64,000 bases of DNA from Bacillus sp. OxB-1 (GTDB taxonomy: Bacteria; Bacillota; Bacilli; Bacillales_A; Planococcaceae). Location of the stretch: the NCBI RefSeq assembly GCF_000829195.1, contig NZ_AP013294.1, forward strand, positions 2,491,001-2,555,000, read 5' to 3'. Shown here piece by piece: positions 34,880 to 44,180 of this stretch. The notes beneath the pieces were generated by a model. That model worked only from the letters and a program-made list of their open reading frames with translations, did no database searches and was not told the origin of the DNA. The translations under genes were made by a program, and so were the position numbers. Each line of letters starts with the position of its first letter. The stretch's first letter is position 1.

Positions 34880-35767
34880 GTGAGAAAACTAGGCATTGGA
34901 TTGATTTCGTTGGTTATAGTGCTCGTTCTTGCTGCTTGCGGCAGTGGAGATGCAGGATCCGCCAACGGAAAAGAAGGAAATAAACTGGAAGCGTTGCAAG
35001 AACAGGGGTCAGTCAAAATCGGGTTTGCCAATGAGAAGCCGTATGCGTATGAAGAAGATGGCGAACTGAAAGGAGCCGCGGTGGCAATCGCCCAAGAAGT
35101 GTTTGCCAACCTCGGGATCAAGGAAGTGGATGGACAGCTATCGGAATTCGGGCAGCTCATCCCAGCATTAGGTGCGGGGAAATTTGATGTCATTACAGCC
35201 GGAATGGCGATCACGCCGGACCGTTGTACGAATGTCGCATTTGGTGAGCCGGAAATCCGATATGGAGAAGGGCTGATCGTCGAAAAAGGCAATCCGATGA
35301 ATTTGCATAGCTACAAAGACATCGCCGATAATCCGGATATTAAAGTGGCCGTCATGAGCGGTGCGACTGAAAGAGATTTCATGCTTCGCGAAGGAGTTGC
35401 GGAAAATCAAATTACGACAGTACCGGATATCCCGGCTTCCTTCTCCGCTGTTGAATCGGGCCGTGCTCATGTGACAACGGGAACGGAAATGACGATTAAA
35501 ATGGCGTTGGAGTCAGCCAATAATGAGAAGCTGGAATTCGTCAATGATTTCGAGCAACCCGATATCGAAGGCGTGCCAAGCTACGGAGCGGCTGCATTCT
35601 TGAACGGGGACGATGACCTTCGGGAAGCGTATAATGCCGAATTGCAGAAGCTGAAAGAAAGCGGCAAACTCGCGGAACTGATCGAGCCCTATGGCTTTAC
35701 GGAGGAAATGAATACGGTCGATCCGTCGATTACCACCGCCAGCATTTGCAGCGGGGAAAATTATTAA
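34880..35767 (+). CDS. ehuB: Ectoine/hydroxyectoine ABC transporter substrate-binding lipoprotein EhuB
   Basis: 295 residues with a lipobox (LVLAAC, Cys20). The mature protein has EhuB-specific blocks: FANEKPYAYEEDGELKG, EFGQLIPALGAGKFDVITAG, MAITPDRC and a terminal ICSGE. It binds ectoines outside the membrane for import as osmolytes or nutrients. Start GTG 34880 behind AAGGAGG. First gene of ehuBCDA; a stem-loop after it likely protects its mRNA, giving excess binding protein. Confidence 0.85.
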   Translation: MRKLGIGLISLVIVLVLAACGSGDAGSANGKEGNKLEALQEQGSVKIGFANEKPYAYEEDGELKGAAVAIAQEVFANLGIKEVDGQLSEFGQLIPALGAGKFDVITAGMAITPDRCTNVAFGEPEIRYGEGLIVEKGNPMNLHSYKDIADNPDIKVAVMSGATERDFMLREGVAENQITTVPDIPASFSAVESGRAHVTTGTEMTIKMALESANNEKLEFVNDFEQPDIEGVPSYGAAAFLNGDDDLREAYNAELQKLKESGKLAELIEPYGFTEEMNTVDPSITTASICSGENY

Positions 35768-35770
35768 AAG

Positions 35771-35823
35771 AGGAGGTCGGTTTCAGGGCCTCGTCGAATA
35801 AAAGGGGAGCCCTGAACCTCCTT
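35771..35823 (+). promoter_or_regulatory. Intercistronic stem-loop between ehuB and ehuC
   Basis: AGGAGG...TTTCAGGGC pairs with GCCCTGAA..CCTCCT. There is no T-run after it, so it more likely stabilises the upstream ehuB mRNA than terminates transcription. Confidence 0.6.
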
Positions 35824-35851
35824 AAAAAAGAATGGTATTTGGAGTGATTTG

Positions 35852-36514
35852 GTGAGTTCCATAACGGAAATAGCCCTTGAGTTAACCAAAGGGTTGAAAG
35901 TAACCTTGCTTGTCTTAGTGTTATCCATTATTTGCTCCAGTATAATCGCCTTTGTGGCAGGATTGTCCCGAATCTCTTCGAACCGTCTGCTGACAGGATT
36001 CACTGGATTTTACGTTGAGATATTTCGGGGCACTTCGCTCATCGTGCAATTATTCTGGTTTTCATACGCCTTGCCCGGCTTGTTCGGCATCCATCTCGGA
36101 AGCGATATTTGGACAGCGGTGCTAGCCATCTCCCTCAATTACGGGGCGTATATGTCTGAAGTTGTCAGAAGCTCCATCCTGGCGGTCGCTCCCGGACAGA
36201 CAGAAGCCGCCACTGCCTTGAATCTGTCGAAGTTCCAACGCATGCGCCACATCATCATTCCCCAAGCAGTCCGCATGATGTTGCCGGAATACGGAAACTA
36301 CCTCATTCAAATTTTGAAAGCCACTTCGCTCGTGTCGTTGATCGGACTGACAGATCTGTTGTACTACGGCAATATTTACCGAAGCACCCATCTGGCAGAA
36401 GCGCCAATTGTCTACATCCTTCTTCTTGTCATGTACTTCGTGCTCGCCCTGCCATTGATCGCGTTTACTAGAAAGATGGAGAAAGTGTCGAAGAAAGGGG
36501 TGGCGCACGGATGA
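35852..36514 (+). CDS. ehuC: Ectoine ABC transporter permease EhuC
   Basis: 220 residues, polar-amino-acid-type (HisM/GlnP) permease with about five helices and the EAA loop ([20 protein letters not shown]). GTG 35852 is chosen because GGAG lies seven bases upstream. Overlaps ehuD by four bases. Confidence 0.85.
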   Translation: MSSITEIALELTKGLKVTLLVLVLSIICSSIIAFVAGLSRISSNRLLTGFTGFYVEIFRGTSLIVQLFWFSYALPGLFGIHLGSDIWTAVLAISLNYGAYMSEVVRSSILAVAPGQTEAATALNLSKFQRMRHIIIPQAVRMMLPEYGNYLIQILKATSLVSLIGLTDLLYYGNIYRSTHLAEAPIVYILLLVMYFVLALPLIAFTRKMEKVSKKGVAHG

Positions 36515-37197
36515 CTTGGGATTGGAATGTTTTTTTTGAAGTCATACCTCTAATTTTCAAAGGGTTATGGATTACGCTCGGCTTGACGATCGCCTGTTAT
36601 GTATTCGCGGCCATCTTCGGCTTTGTCTGGGTGTTTCTATATCGCATACCAGTGAGCGGCATCCGTTGGCTGTTCAGTTGGATTGCAGAATTCATCCGAT
36701 CTACACCGCCGCTGATCCAATTGTTCTTCTTGTATTACGCATGGCCGATGGTGCCGGTCGTCGGGGTGACGCTCAATCCGTTCGTCGCAGCCATTCTTGG
36801 ACTTGGCATTCATTTCAGTACGTATATGGCGGAAGTGTACCGGTCCGGCATCGAGTCGGTCGATAAAGGTCAGTGGGAAGCGGCGACTGCGTTAAATTTA
36901 TCGACGCGCCAAAAATGGCTGAAGATCGTTTTACCGCAAGCCATTCCGCCAACGATTCCGATGCTTGGCAACTATTTGATTATCATGTTCAAAGAAGTAC
37001 CGCTGGCGTCGACAATCGGTGTTGTGGCGATGCTCCATATCGCCAATGATTATGGCGCACAATATTATAAATACGTCGAACCGTTGACGGTCGTTGCGCT
37101 GTTCTTCTTGCTGTTGAGTTATCCAGCCGCGTTGCTCATTTCGAAGCTGGAGAAAAAGTACAATCGGCGGTTTGATAAGAAGACCGCTACGTTGTGA
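36511..37197 (+). CDS. ehuD: Ectoine ABC transporter permease EhuD
   Basis: 228 residues, second permease subunit with the EAA loop ([20 protein letters not shown]). Five helices. Start ATG 36511 overlaps the ehuC stop. Forms the channel with EhuC. Confidence 0.85.
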   Translation: MTWDWNVFFEVIPLIFKGLWITLGLTIACYVFAAIFGFVWVFLYRIPVSGIRWLFSWIAEFIRSTPPLIQLFFLYYAWPMVPVVGVTLNPFVAAILGLGIHFSTYMAEVYRSGIESVDKGQWEAATALNLSTRQKWLKIVLPQAIPPTIPMLGNYLIIMFKEVPLASTIGVVAMLHIANDYGAQYYKYVEPLTVVALFFLLLSYPAALLISKLEKKYNRRFDKKTATL

Positions 37198-37220
37198 AGG
37201 AAGTTCAAAGGAGGGGTTCC

Positions 37221-38018
37221 ATGAGTGAACCGATCGTGCAATATAAAAATATCCGCAAATCTTTCGGAGAGGTGGACGTTTTGAAAGGGATCGACCTCGA
37301 TATCCAGCCTGCTGAAAAGGTCGCTCTCATTGGACCAAGCGGCTCTGGGAAAACGACGATTATCCGGATGCTAATGACGTTGGAGCAGCCGACGTCCGGG
37401 AAAATCGAAGTGGATGGCCGAAATTTATGGCAGATGGAGAAAAAGGGGGAATGGGTGACAGCAGATGAAAAACATCTCCGCGAAATCCGGGGGGACATCG
37501 GCATGGTATTCCAACATTTCAACCTGTTTCCGCATATGACGATACTCGAAAACTGCATGCTGGCGCCTGTCATCGTCAAAAATGAAAGCAAGGAGACCGT
37601 TCGCGAAACAGCAGTGGAAATGCTGGAGAAGGTCGGGCTCGGAGAAAAGATTGACCTGTATCCGAGCCAGCTATCCGGCGGCCAGAAACAGCGGGTCGCC
37701 ATGGCGCGAGCGCTCATGATGCGTCCGAAAGTGATGCTGTTCGATGAAGTGACATCCGCCTTGGACCCGGAACTGGTCGGGGAAGTGCTGGAAGTGATCC
37801 GCGATCTTGCGAAGGAGGGGGAGATGGCAATGATCCTCGTCACGCATGAAATGGATTTCGCCCTCGACATCGCAGACCGCGTCCTCTTCCTGAATGAAGG
37901 CGTCATCGAAGAGGAAGGCCATCCGACCGATATTCTCGTCAATCCGAAAAGCGAACGGCTGCAAGACTTCCTCGGCAGGTTTAACGGCAGGGCAAAAGAG
38001 GAGCAAGGGGTTGTCTAG
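37221..38018 (+). CDS. ehuA: Ectoine ABC transporter ATP-binding protein EhuA
   Basis: 265 residues from ATG 37221 (AAAGGAGGGG upstream). Walker [10 protein letters not shown] (about residues 36-44), signature [10 protein letters not shown] (about 152-161), Walker [15 protein letters not shown] and switch His in LVTHEMDFA. The insertion [18 protein letters not shown] is typical of EhuA. Powers ectoine uptake. A terminator follows at 38028-38057. Confidence 0.88.
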   Translation: MSEPIVQYKNIRKSFGEVDVLKGIDLDIQPAEKVALIGPSGSGKTTIIRMLMTLEQPTSGKIEVDGRNLWQMEKKGEWVTADEKHLREIRGDIGMVFQHFNLFPHMTILENCMLAPVIVKNESKETVRETAVEMLEKVGLGEKIDLYPSQLSGGQKQRVAMARALMMRPKVMLFDEVTSALDPELVGEVLEVIRDLAKEGEMAMILVTHEMDFALDIADRVLFLNEGVIEEEGHPTDILVNPKSERLQDFLGRFNGRAKEEQGVV

Positions 38019-38027
38019 AAAGAGTAG

Positions 38028-38057
38028 GCATCGGAAAATATCCGATGTCTTTTTTTC
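38028..38057 (+). terminator. Terminator of ehuBCDA
   Basis: GCATCGGA/TCCGATGT stem followed by a run of seven or more T. Confidence 0.8.
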
Positions 38058-38174
38058 TCAGGATAACCCTAGGGAAAACCGAGCCCCTAAGACCTAGGCC
38101 CCTTTCATTCATTGACAAAGGGCACATCCACCGATAGGGACGTTATGGTAAAATGGGAAAAACAAGCATGAGGG

Positions 38175-38771
38175 ATGGAAATAAAAGTGAGATTAATTCC
38201 AGCATTTATTCTAAGCCTGGCAGTGCTGGCAGGGTGCGGCGCACAAGATGTAAATGAAGCGGCAGTCGTTGAGGAACCGGTAGATAAAGTGGAGGTACTG
38301 GCGGAAGACGAAATCGGAAAATCATCAGAGTCAAAAGAAGAGCCAGAAGAAAACGAACAAACGAAGCAGCTTTACCAATTTGAGACGATGACATTCGAAT
38401 TGATGAACGGTGAGACAGCCCGCGGGCAGTTCCAAGTGAATTTGCTGGATCCTGCGGAGACATATGAAATCGCCGAAAGAGTAAAAGCCGAGCTGCTGGA
38501 ATACTTCCCGGACTATGACCATGATGGAGAAAAACCGATTAGCCGGTCCCCTTCTCACTGGAACCCGGCCTTCATTTTCAAATTAACGGATGGGAATCAG
38601 CAAGAATTGCTGTTCAGCACAATCGATCGCACAATAAAAGCAGAGGAGAGTCATACACTGAACGTAGCAGTGGTCGATGTTACTACGACAACATTCGAGG
38701 GGACTGTACCAGACGGCGGTTCAACATTTGATGAAGTGTTCGATAGACTAAGAAAAGCGATTGGAAAATAG
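38175..38771 (+). CDS. Putative lipoprotein of unknown function
   Basis: 198 residues with signal peptide and lipobox LAGC (Cys about 21), a Glu-rich linker (about 30-60) and a compact C-terminal domain. ATG 38175 is preceded by GAGGGATGG. Overlaps the ATG region of the next gene only by track start choices. Function unknown. Confidence 0.7.
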   Translation: MEIKVRLIPAFILSLAVLAGCGAQDVNEAAVVEEPVDKVEVLAEDEIGKSSESKEEPEENEQTKQLYQFETMTFELMNGETARGQFQVNLLDPAETYEIAERVKAELLEYFPDYDHDGEKPISRSPSHWNPAFIFKLTDGNQQELLFSTIDRTIKAEESHTLNVAVVDVTTTTFEGTVPDGGSTFDEVFDRLRKAIGK

Positions 38772-38787
38772 ACAGGAGGGTAGACCG

Positions 38788-39282
38788 ATGATGAATCCGC
38801 CTAAATTGGAAATTCCGAAGACGTGGTGGGAGAAATGGTTTGACCGATTCACATTGGGTGTTTTTCTGGCAGCGGTCATCTATGGCCTGTTTGCATGGCC
38901 TGCCTTACCCGTGGAAGTGCCGATCCATTTCAATATGACGGGGGAAATCGACGGTTGGGGCCATAAAGGATTCCTGTTCCTGTTGCCGGGAATCGGCGCG
39001 TTCCTGTGGATCGTACTGTCGTTCGTCGAGAAGCATCCCGAAACACATAATTACCAAGGGCTGACAGAAGAAAACGCACCCCGTTTGTACCGCAACTCGA
39101 TTTGGCTCATCCATATCATGAAAAATGAAATCCTTCTTTTCATTTCCTACATGACTTGGAAAATTATCCAGAACGCATTCGGCCGTTATTTGAGCGGCGG
39201 CGTCTGGGACATGATTATTTTCCTTATCGTCCTGTTCGGTTCCATGGGATTTTTCATTTACCGCGGCATAAAAATCAAGTGA
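38788..39282 (+). CDS. DUF1648 domain membrane protein
   Basis: 164 residues; ATG 38788 behind ACAGGAGGG. An N-terminal DUF1648 segment (ALPVEVPIHFNMTGEIDGWGHK), as in SdpI-like immunity/membrane proteins, with four membrane helices. Without the rest of an SdpI domain, a role in immunity is only a guess. Lies 17 bases after the lipoprotein gene. Confidence 0.75.
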   Translation: MMNPPKLEIPKTWWEKWFDRFTLGVFLAAVIYGLFAWPALPVEVPIHFNMTGEIDGWGHKGFLFLLPGIGAFLWIVLSFVEKHPETHNYQGLTEENAPRLYRNSIWLIHIMKNEILLFISYMTWKIIQNAFGRYLSGGVWDMIIFLIVLFGSMGFFIYRGIKIK

Positions 39283-39321
39283 AACGCCTGTCTCTCCGAA
39301 TAGGAAAAGACAGGCGTTTTT
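39282..39321 (+). terminator. Terminator of the DUF1648 gene
   Basis: AACGCCTGTCT and AGACAGGCGTT stem followed by TTTT. Confidence 0.85.
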
Positions 39322-39357
39322 AGGTGCGATGAACTGTATTCCGTGCCCTGGAAGTTT

Positions 39358-40611
39358 TTAAAGCGGCTTCAACGCTGTTGTTTCATCGAGATAAATGAAC
39401 GCGTCGTATCGGTGGCTAATACGGGAGGAGACATAGTTGCCGTACGCCTCAAATTCGGGATGATAGACGACCCCGATGGCGCGGTGGCCGACCCAATCCT
39501 GAAATAAAGAACGGTTCTCTTCATTAAATAGGAGCACTTTATCTTCTTCTCCCGCTGCATGTAGCTGACCTTCCCACGTATTGAAACGAGCGGGAGGGAC
39601 GGTCATTCGCTGCAAGGGATCGCCCCAGTTTTCAGCTGCGATGACTGTCCCGGCATACATGCCGAATCCGATGGCATACGTATTGTCCCTGCCGTATTGT
39701 TCCCGTATCAATTGGCCGACGTTCAGCATATCCTCATTCTTCATCGACGTCTCGGACGCATCGCCGATATGGGTGTTATGCTCCCAGACAATCACTTTCG
39801 CTCCAGCGCCATGATATTCCTTGAGCTTCTGAATCGCTTCGACCATATGCGTATCCCGGATATTCCACGAAATGGCCTCTTCTTTCAGCATCGACCGGTA
39901 ATACGACTCCGCATTTTTGGCAACCAATGCGTTCATCGCAAGGTTCAAGTCTTCCTCCTGTCCTTCCCCGTACCGTGCGGCATGGTTTCGTATGGAAACG
40001 AGCAGTTCCGATACTTCGCGAATGCACTCATCCGAAAAATGGGCGGTCGACAACGCATAGTGTTCGGGCATGCGATTATATGGCTCAAAGCAGGTAAACG
40101 CCTTTTTGGCCAATTCCAAATCTACCCCGAATGAAGGATTTTCCTTCAAAAACTTCAGCATTTCATCGATCGATTCATAAAGGCTGTATAGATCAATGTC
40201 GTAAAATCCGACCATCCGCTCCGGTTCCCGTTGGTCATTCTCATCTTTCAGCCAGTTGATGAGCGCTTCAATCTCCTCGTTCGCCCACATCCACGTCGGC
40301 CAGCGGTTAAACGCCTCGGTCAACAGTTCAGTGGTGGATCGTTTCTTTACCGAAAACCCTTTGATATGCTGATTGACTTCCTGCGCAGACGGCCAATCGC
40401 CCTCGACCGCAATGAGTGAAAATCCTTTTTCCCGAATCAAACGCTTCGTCAGCTCCGCACGGACCGTATAAAATTCCGATGTCCCATGTGATGCTTCCCC
40501 GAGCATGACGATTTCGGCGTCTCCGATTGCGTCGATTATTGCATCGATCGTCGATTTTTCATGCAGGGGGAGGGCGTGCGATTGAATCGCCTTCACAAGC
40601 TTTTTGGACAA
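39358..40611 (-). CDS. Erythromycin esterase-like protein
   Basis: 417 residues of the Ere/EreA-like superfamily. Motifs: LGEASHGTSEFY (about residues 36-47, catalytic His region), AVEGDWPSAQ, VWEHNTHIGDA and the C-terminal GVVYHPEFE. Homologues occur widely in environmental Bacillales and mostly do not confer macrolide resistance; substrate unknown. TTG 40611 is preferred (AAGGAG ten bases upstream, and TATACT inside the longer N-terminus suggests the promoter lies there); ATG at 40665 is the alternative. Confidence 0.8.
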   Translation of the reverse strand: MSKKLVKAIQSHALPLHEKSTIDAIIDAIGDAEIVMLGEASHGTSEFYTVRAELTKRLIREKGFSLIAVEGDWPSAQEVNQHIKGFSVKKRSTTELLTEAFNRWPTWMWANEEIEALINWLKDENDQREPERMVGFYDIDLYSLYESIDEMLKFLKENPSFGVDLELAKKAFTCFEPYNRMPEHYALSTAHFSDECIREVSELLVSIRNHAARYGEGQEEDLNLAMNALVAKNAESYYRSMLKEEAISWNIRDTHMVEAIQKLKEYHGAGAKVIVWEHNTHIGDASETSMKNEDMLNVGQLIREQYGRDNTYAIGFGMYAGTVIAAENWGDPLQRMTVPPARFNTWEGQLHAAGEEDKVLLFNEENRSLFQDWVGHRAIGVVYHPEFEAYGNYVSSRISHRYDAFIYLDETTALKPL

Positions 40612-40702
40612 ATTGCCTCCGTCTCCTTCCTCTATCGATCCTTTTGTTACAATTAGTATACCCATGAGATTTCCCAAAAAACGATTATAGGGAGTTGGTC
40701 GG

Positions 40703-41461
40703 ATGGCGGTCTTTTATGAACAATTTGGAAAAATAGGGGAAGGGCCTCTTCTCGTATTCATCCATGGCGGCGGAGCCGGAGGATGGATGTGGGACAAGCA
40801 AGTCAGTCACTTCCGCGATTATCATTGCATTGTGCCGACATTGCAAGGGCATGGCGTACGTAGCGAGGAAGGGACGTTTTCAATCCGGGACAACGCGCAA
40901 GAGCTGATCGATTTGATTGAAACCGAAAGGGCGGGTCGAACTGTCCATATTATCGGTTTTTCCATCGGAGCGCAGATTGCATTGGAAATGTTGAATCTAG
41001 CTCCGCATTTGGCGCAGACTGCGATGGTCAATAGTGCACTACTTCGTCCGATGGCTTGGGCGAAGCCGTTCATCAGGCCGTCCATCCGCATAACGATGCC
41101 CCTCATCCGCAACCGGGCCTTCGCAAAAATGCAAGCGAAACAATTGTATTTGGATGAGGAGTATTTCGATAGATACTATGAAGATAGCGTGAAAATGAAA
41201 GCTGGGACACTCATCGACATGTTGCGGGAAAACCTATCCTTTACCATTCCGAAAGGGGTTTCCAACAGCTCGACCTCCATACTCGCCACTGCCGGAATGA
41301 AAGAACGGAACAGCGTCATCCAATCGGCTAAGCAACTCACTGCGCTTCGGCCCGATTGGCACTGTCTTCTCGTCCCCGGCATCGGTCACGGATTTCCGAT
41401 CGCCCGCCCGGACTTGTTCAATCAAACCGTGGAAAAGTGGCTGGCAGAACACATAGTATAG
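40703..41461 (+). CDS. Alpha/beta hydrolase
   Basis: 252 residues. Oxyanion-hole HGGGAGGWMW (about 21-30), nucleophile elbow GFSIG (Ser about 91), and a terminal GIGHGFP carrying the catalytic His. Substrate unknown. Divergent from the esterase-like gene with a short shared promoter region. Confidence 0.8.
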   Translation: MAVFYEQFGKIGEGPLLVFIHGGGAGGWMWDKQVSHFRDYHCIVPTLQGHGVRSEEGTFSIRDNAQELIDLIETERAGRTVHIIGFSIGAQIALEMLNLAPHLAQTAMVNSALLRPMAWAKPFIRPSIRITMPLIRNRAFAKMQAKQLYLDEEYFDRYYEDSVKMKAGTLIDMLRENLSFTIPKGVSNSSTSILATAGMKERNSVIQSAKQLTALRPDWHCLLVPGIGHGFPIARPDLFNQTVEKWLAEHIV

Positions 41462-41521
41462 GTTTAGGTTTGGAGTAAACGGGAATATACCTCGAGAGAA
41501 CTGCTTTTGAAGGAGGAAGAC

Positions 41522-42373
41522 ATGGAATCTCCCGTAACACAACAGACGAAAACGAAATGTGATACAGAATATGAGACGCTGAAACGCGTCATTTTGTGCC
41601 AACCGCAATTCATGGCAATCGAGGACGTCATCAATGACGTTCAGAAACAATATAAAGAGGAAAACATCGATGTCGAACGCGCGATGGAACAGCACCGAAT
41701 ATTTGAACAGCAACTGCGAAAACATGGCGTGGAAGTGGTGAAGCTTCCGTCATCCGAACAATTTCCGGAACAAGTCTTCACCCGCGACATCGGCTTTACC
41801 GTCGGGGAAGAAGTCTTTGTCGCTGAAATGGCAAGTGACATCCGGAAAGGGGAGGAAGTGGCGCTCGAAGAATGGTTAGCCGATGAGAACATTCCATTTC
41901 AAACGACGGCGGATCGGGTCGAAGGCGGGGACGTCCTCATCGACCGGGAAAAGATCTTCGTCGGGATCAGCAGCCGGACATCCGAACAGGCTGTTGCCAT
42001 GTTGGAAAAAGAATTGACCGACCACGAAGTGATCCGCGTCCCGTTTGAAGAAAAATACTTGCATCTGGATTGCGTATTCAATATTCTATCCCCCGAAGTG
42101 GCGCTCATTTTCCCGCAAGCACTTTCCGCTGATATGGTGGACTACCTCGGCGCGATGTATACGCTCATCGAGGTGTCCGCTGAGGAGCAATTCACACTTG
42201 GGACGAACGTTTTATCTATCGGAAACGGCAAAGTGTTCAGCCTTCCGATGAACCAAGATGTCAATGCGGCAATGCGGGCGCATGGATTCGAAGTAATCGA
42301 AGTCGATTTTTCCGAAATCATCAAATCGGGCGGCTCCTTCCGTTGCTGCTCCATGCCGCTTGAGCGGAAATGA
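41522..42373 (+). CDS. Dimethylarginine dimethylaminohydrolase (DDAH)-like protein
   Basis: 283 residues, guanidine-modifying superfamily. An early RVILCQPQFM, catalytic His in HLDCVFN (about 181), acidic pair around DRVEGGDVLI, and nucleophile Cys near the end in GGSFRCCSMPL. The family hydrolyses guanidino groups (citrulline from methylarginine or arginine derivatives). Start ATG 41522 behind AAGGAGGAAG. Terminator follows. Confidence 0.8.
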   Translation: MESPVTQQTKTKCDTEYETLKRVILCQPQFMAIEDVINDVQKQYKEENIDVERAMEQHRIFEQQLRKHGVEVVKLPSSEQFPEQVFTRDIGFTVGEEVFVAEMASDIRKGEEVALEEWLADENIPFQTTADRVEGGDVLIDREKIFVGISSRTSEQAVAMLEKELTDHEVIRVPFEEKYLHLDCVFNILSPEVALIFPQALSADMVDYLGAMYTLIEVSAEEQFTLGTNVLSIGNGKVFSLPMNQDVNAAMRAHGFEVIEVDFSEIIKSGGSFRCCSMPLERK

Positions 42374-42383
42374 TATTCAAGAC

Positions 42384-42421
42384 GAACCCTTCACAACAAT
42401 CAGTGTGAGGGTTTTATTTTT
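42384..42421 (+). terminator. Terminator of the DDAH-like gene
   Basis: ACCCTTCACA and TGTGAGGGT stem, then TTTTATTTT. Confidence 0.75.
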
Positions 42422-42516
42422 TGAATGAATCCGGTCCTCTTTCCTCTTAATCTTCTAGCCTTCACGCTTAAAGGGCTGGGAAAGGTGGTATAGAAAAGAA
42501 GAGAGGAGGTTCGGAA

Positions 42517-42939
42517 GTGATGTTGAGTGCAATCGGAGTGTTACTGATCGCCATTGCCTTTGCTGTCGTTTCTATTTATGTGGCCAAACTTTTGCATCGA
42601 GTCGCCCAGAGTATCGGGACACTGGGTGAAACTGCCAAACGGATGGAAGGGCAGATTGATCAAACTGTTGGGGCGGTAGAACGGACGTTAGAAGAAGCAG
42701 ATTGGACAATCCGGGACATTGACGTCAAGCTGGAAGCATTGGATAGTGTCTTCGAAACAGCTGAAGAAGTCGGTGAAACGGCCTATCTGGCGAGTACCGG
42801 GTTGAAGGAAGCGACAGGCGTCTATGCGAAAAGCGAAGCCATGCCCGGAACAAAACCGTTCGTCCGGGTCGTTCAGTTTTCTGAACTGACGCTCTGCATG
42901 GTGGATTCTTGGAAACGTGGAAAAAAAGCATCGTCTTGA
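42517..42939 (+). CDS. DUF948 family protein 1
   Basis: 140 residues: one N-terminal membrane helix (AIGVLLIAIAFAVVSIYVAKLL) then a long coiled coil. DUF948 proteins (YtxG/YoxC types) are membrane-anchored coiled coils, partly general-stress controlled. GTG 42517 lies seven bases after GAGGAGG. Confidence 0.7.
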   Translation: MMLSAIGVLLIAIAFAVVSIYVAKLLHRVAQSIGTLGETAKRMEGQIDQTVGAVERTLEEADWTIRDIDVKLEALDSVFETAEEVGETAYLASTGLKEATGVYAKSEAMPGTKPFVRVVQFSELTLCMVDSWKRGKKASS

Positions 42940-42974
42940 TTTTATTGCAAATGTAGGGTCGGCTATAGAATTCC

Positions 42975-43003
42975 CCCACGTCTAGTGGGGGAAGAATTCC
43001 GGC
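42975..43003. repeat. GC-rich hairpin without T-run
   Basis: GAATTCCCCCAC and GTGGGGGAAGAATTC (one-base bulge) around a five-base loop. It resembles end hairpins of IS200/IS605-type elements, but no transposase is nearby. Confidence 0.4.
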
Positions 43004-43115
43004 TGAATTAAAGTGAAAGCTTGCGGCGGATGTTTGGAGTTTTTTGGGGGACGGTTCAGTAAGAAACTACCGGTATTTACGCTGCGGCATAATGAATCAG
43101 AAAGGGTGGGAACGC

Positions 43116-43664
43116 ATGAGTTTGACAGGAGTTGGCGTACTTTTAATCGGAGCCGGATTTTTAGTCCTTGCTATTTTCATCGCCAAAGTACTGAATCATT
43201 TCAGCTCCATTTTGGAAGGTGTGAACGAGACAGTGGATCGGCTGCCGGATCAGTTGGACGAGGTCCTTGCCGAGACCGGTGAGATGATCCGACATTCCAA
43301 CGACACATTGGCGGACGTCAATGAAAAGCTTGGCACACTGACCCCGTTGTTTCACGTCGCGGGAGATGTCGGCGAGACGACACGGAAACTGTCCTCTTCC
43401 CTTGTCGATGTGGCCGAAGCAGCGAAGAGCAAGGTCGTCGATATCGATGAGGAGAAACGGAACAAACGTCTCGGCGGTTTATACGGGACGGCAGCGCTGG
43501 GCCTTTATGCAGCGCGGAAACGGAAGGAGGCGAAGAGCGGCGGTTTAAAAAGGCCGCGCAACCTTATGGCAACCGGGGAAGAGAAAGCGTTCGATATCGC
43601 ACGCATGAAAGCAGAAGCAAAAGAAGCGGCACGGGAAGGAAAATATCTCGTGCAAGACCAATGA
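43116..43664 (+). CDS. DUF948 family protein 2
   Basis: 182 residues from ATG 43116 (AAAGGGTGGG upstream). Membrane helix then coiled coil with the DRLPDQLDEVL and HVAGDVGETTRKLS blocks, also seen in the minus-strand copy at 43709-44158. A basic C-terminal tail (RKRKEAKSGGLKRPR). Confidence 0.75.
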   Translation: MSLTGVGVLLIGAGFLVLAIFIAKVLNHFSSILEGVNETVDRLPDQLDEVLAETGEMIRHSNDTLADVNEKLGTLTPLFHVAGDVGETTRKLSSSLVDVAEAAKSKVVDIDEEKRNKRLGGLYGTAALGLYAARKRKEAKSGGLKRPRNLMATGEEKAFDIARMKAEAKEAAREGKYLVQDQ

Positions 43665-43666
43665 TA

Positions 43667-43717
43667 AAAGCGTAGAGGAGCCCAAAATGTGTGGGTCCTC
43701 TACGCTTTTTATTTTTC
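43667..43717. terminator. Bidirectional terminator between convergent DUF948 genes
   Basis: AAAGCGTAGAGGA...CCC and GGG.TCCTCTACGCTTT stem, T-rich on the plus strand. Confidence 0.8.
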
Positions 43718-44158
43718 TGAAGAGATTTCTGCAATCTCTTTCATCTCTTTCCTTCTTTGGGAAAGGAAGAAAAGGAATGACAGGATGCCATAAAGTCCTT
43801 CGTACTTCTCCTGTTTTGAGTATTCCTTTGCACTAGTGGTCTGGGCTTTCAGCAAATTCGTTTTCTCCAAAGCGGATAACGATAACGTTCGTGCCGCTTT
43901 TCCAGTATCGCCTACGATATGGAAAAAGGGATTAAGCGAATGGACTTGGTTGTTGACCTGATTCAATGTCGCATTGCTTGTCTGCAACATATCCGTCGCC
44001 TGGGCCGACACATCGTCGACTACATCGGGGAGGCGATCGGTCGTTTCCTGCAAGCCTTCCAGCAAATCGGCCGCCTTGTTCAATGGCTTAATCAGCAAGA
44101 TGACGAGGACTACAAATGCAATGCCGATGAGCAGTACACCGATTCCCATCCAATCCAT
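43709..44158 (-). CDS. DUF948 family protein 3
   Basis: 149 residues; membrane helix (GIGVLLIGIAFVVLVILLI), then coiled coil with TDRLPDVVDDV and FHIVGDTGKAARTLS, clearly paralogous to the copy at 43116-43664. Convergent with it. Confidence 0.75.
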   Translation of the reverse strand: MDWMGIGVLLIGIAFVVLVILLIKPLNKAADLLEGLQETTDRLPDVVDDVSAQATDMLQTSNATLNQVNNQVHSLNPFFHIVGDTGKAARTLSLSALEKTNLLKAQTTSAKEYSKQEKYEGLYGILSFLFFLSQRRKEMKEIAEISSEK

Positions 44159-44180
44159 ATTGTATCACCTCTTTTTTCGT

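Noticed and set aside
37205..37942. 245-codon ORF antisense to ehuA
   Set aside because: Antisense shadow of a gene with complete ATPase motifs.
39358..40611. Macrolide resistance gene call for the erythromycin-esterase-like protein
   Set aside because: Only superfamily motifs are visible; most environmental homologues do not act on macrolides, so no resistance claim is made.
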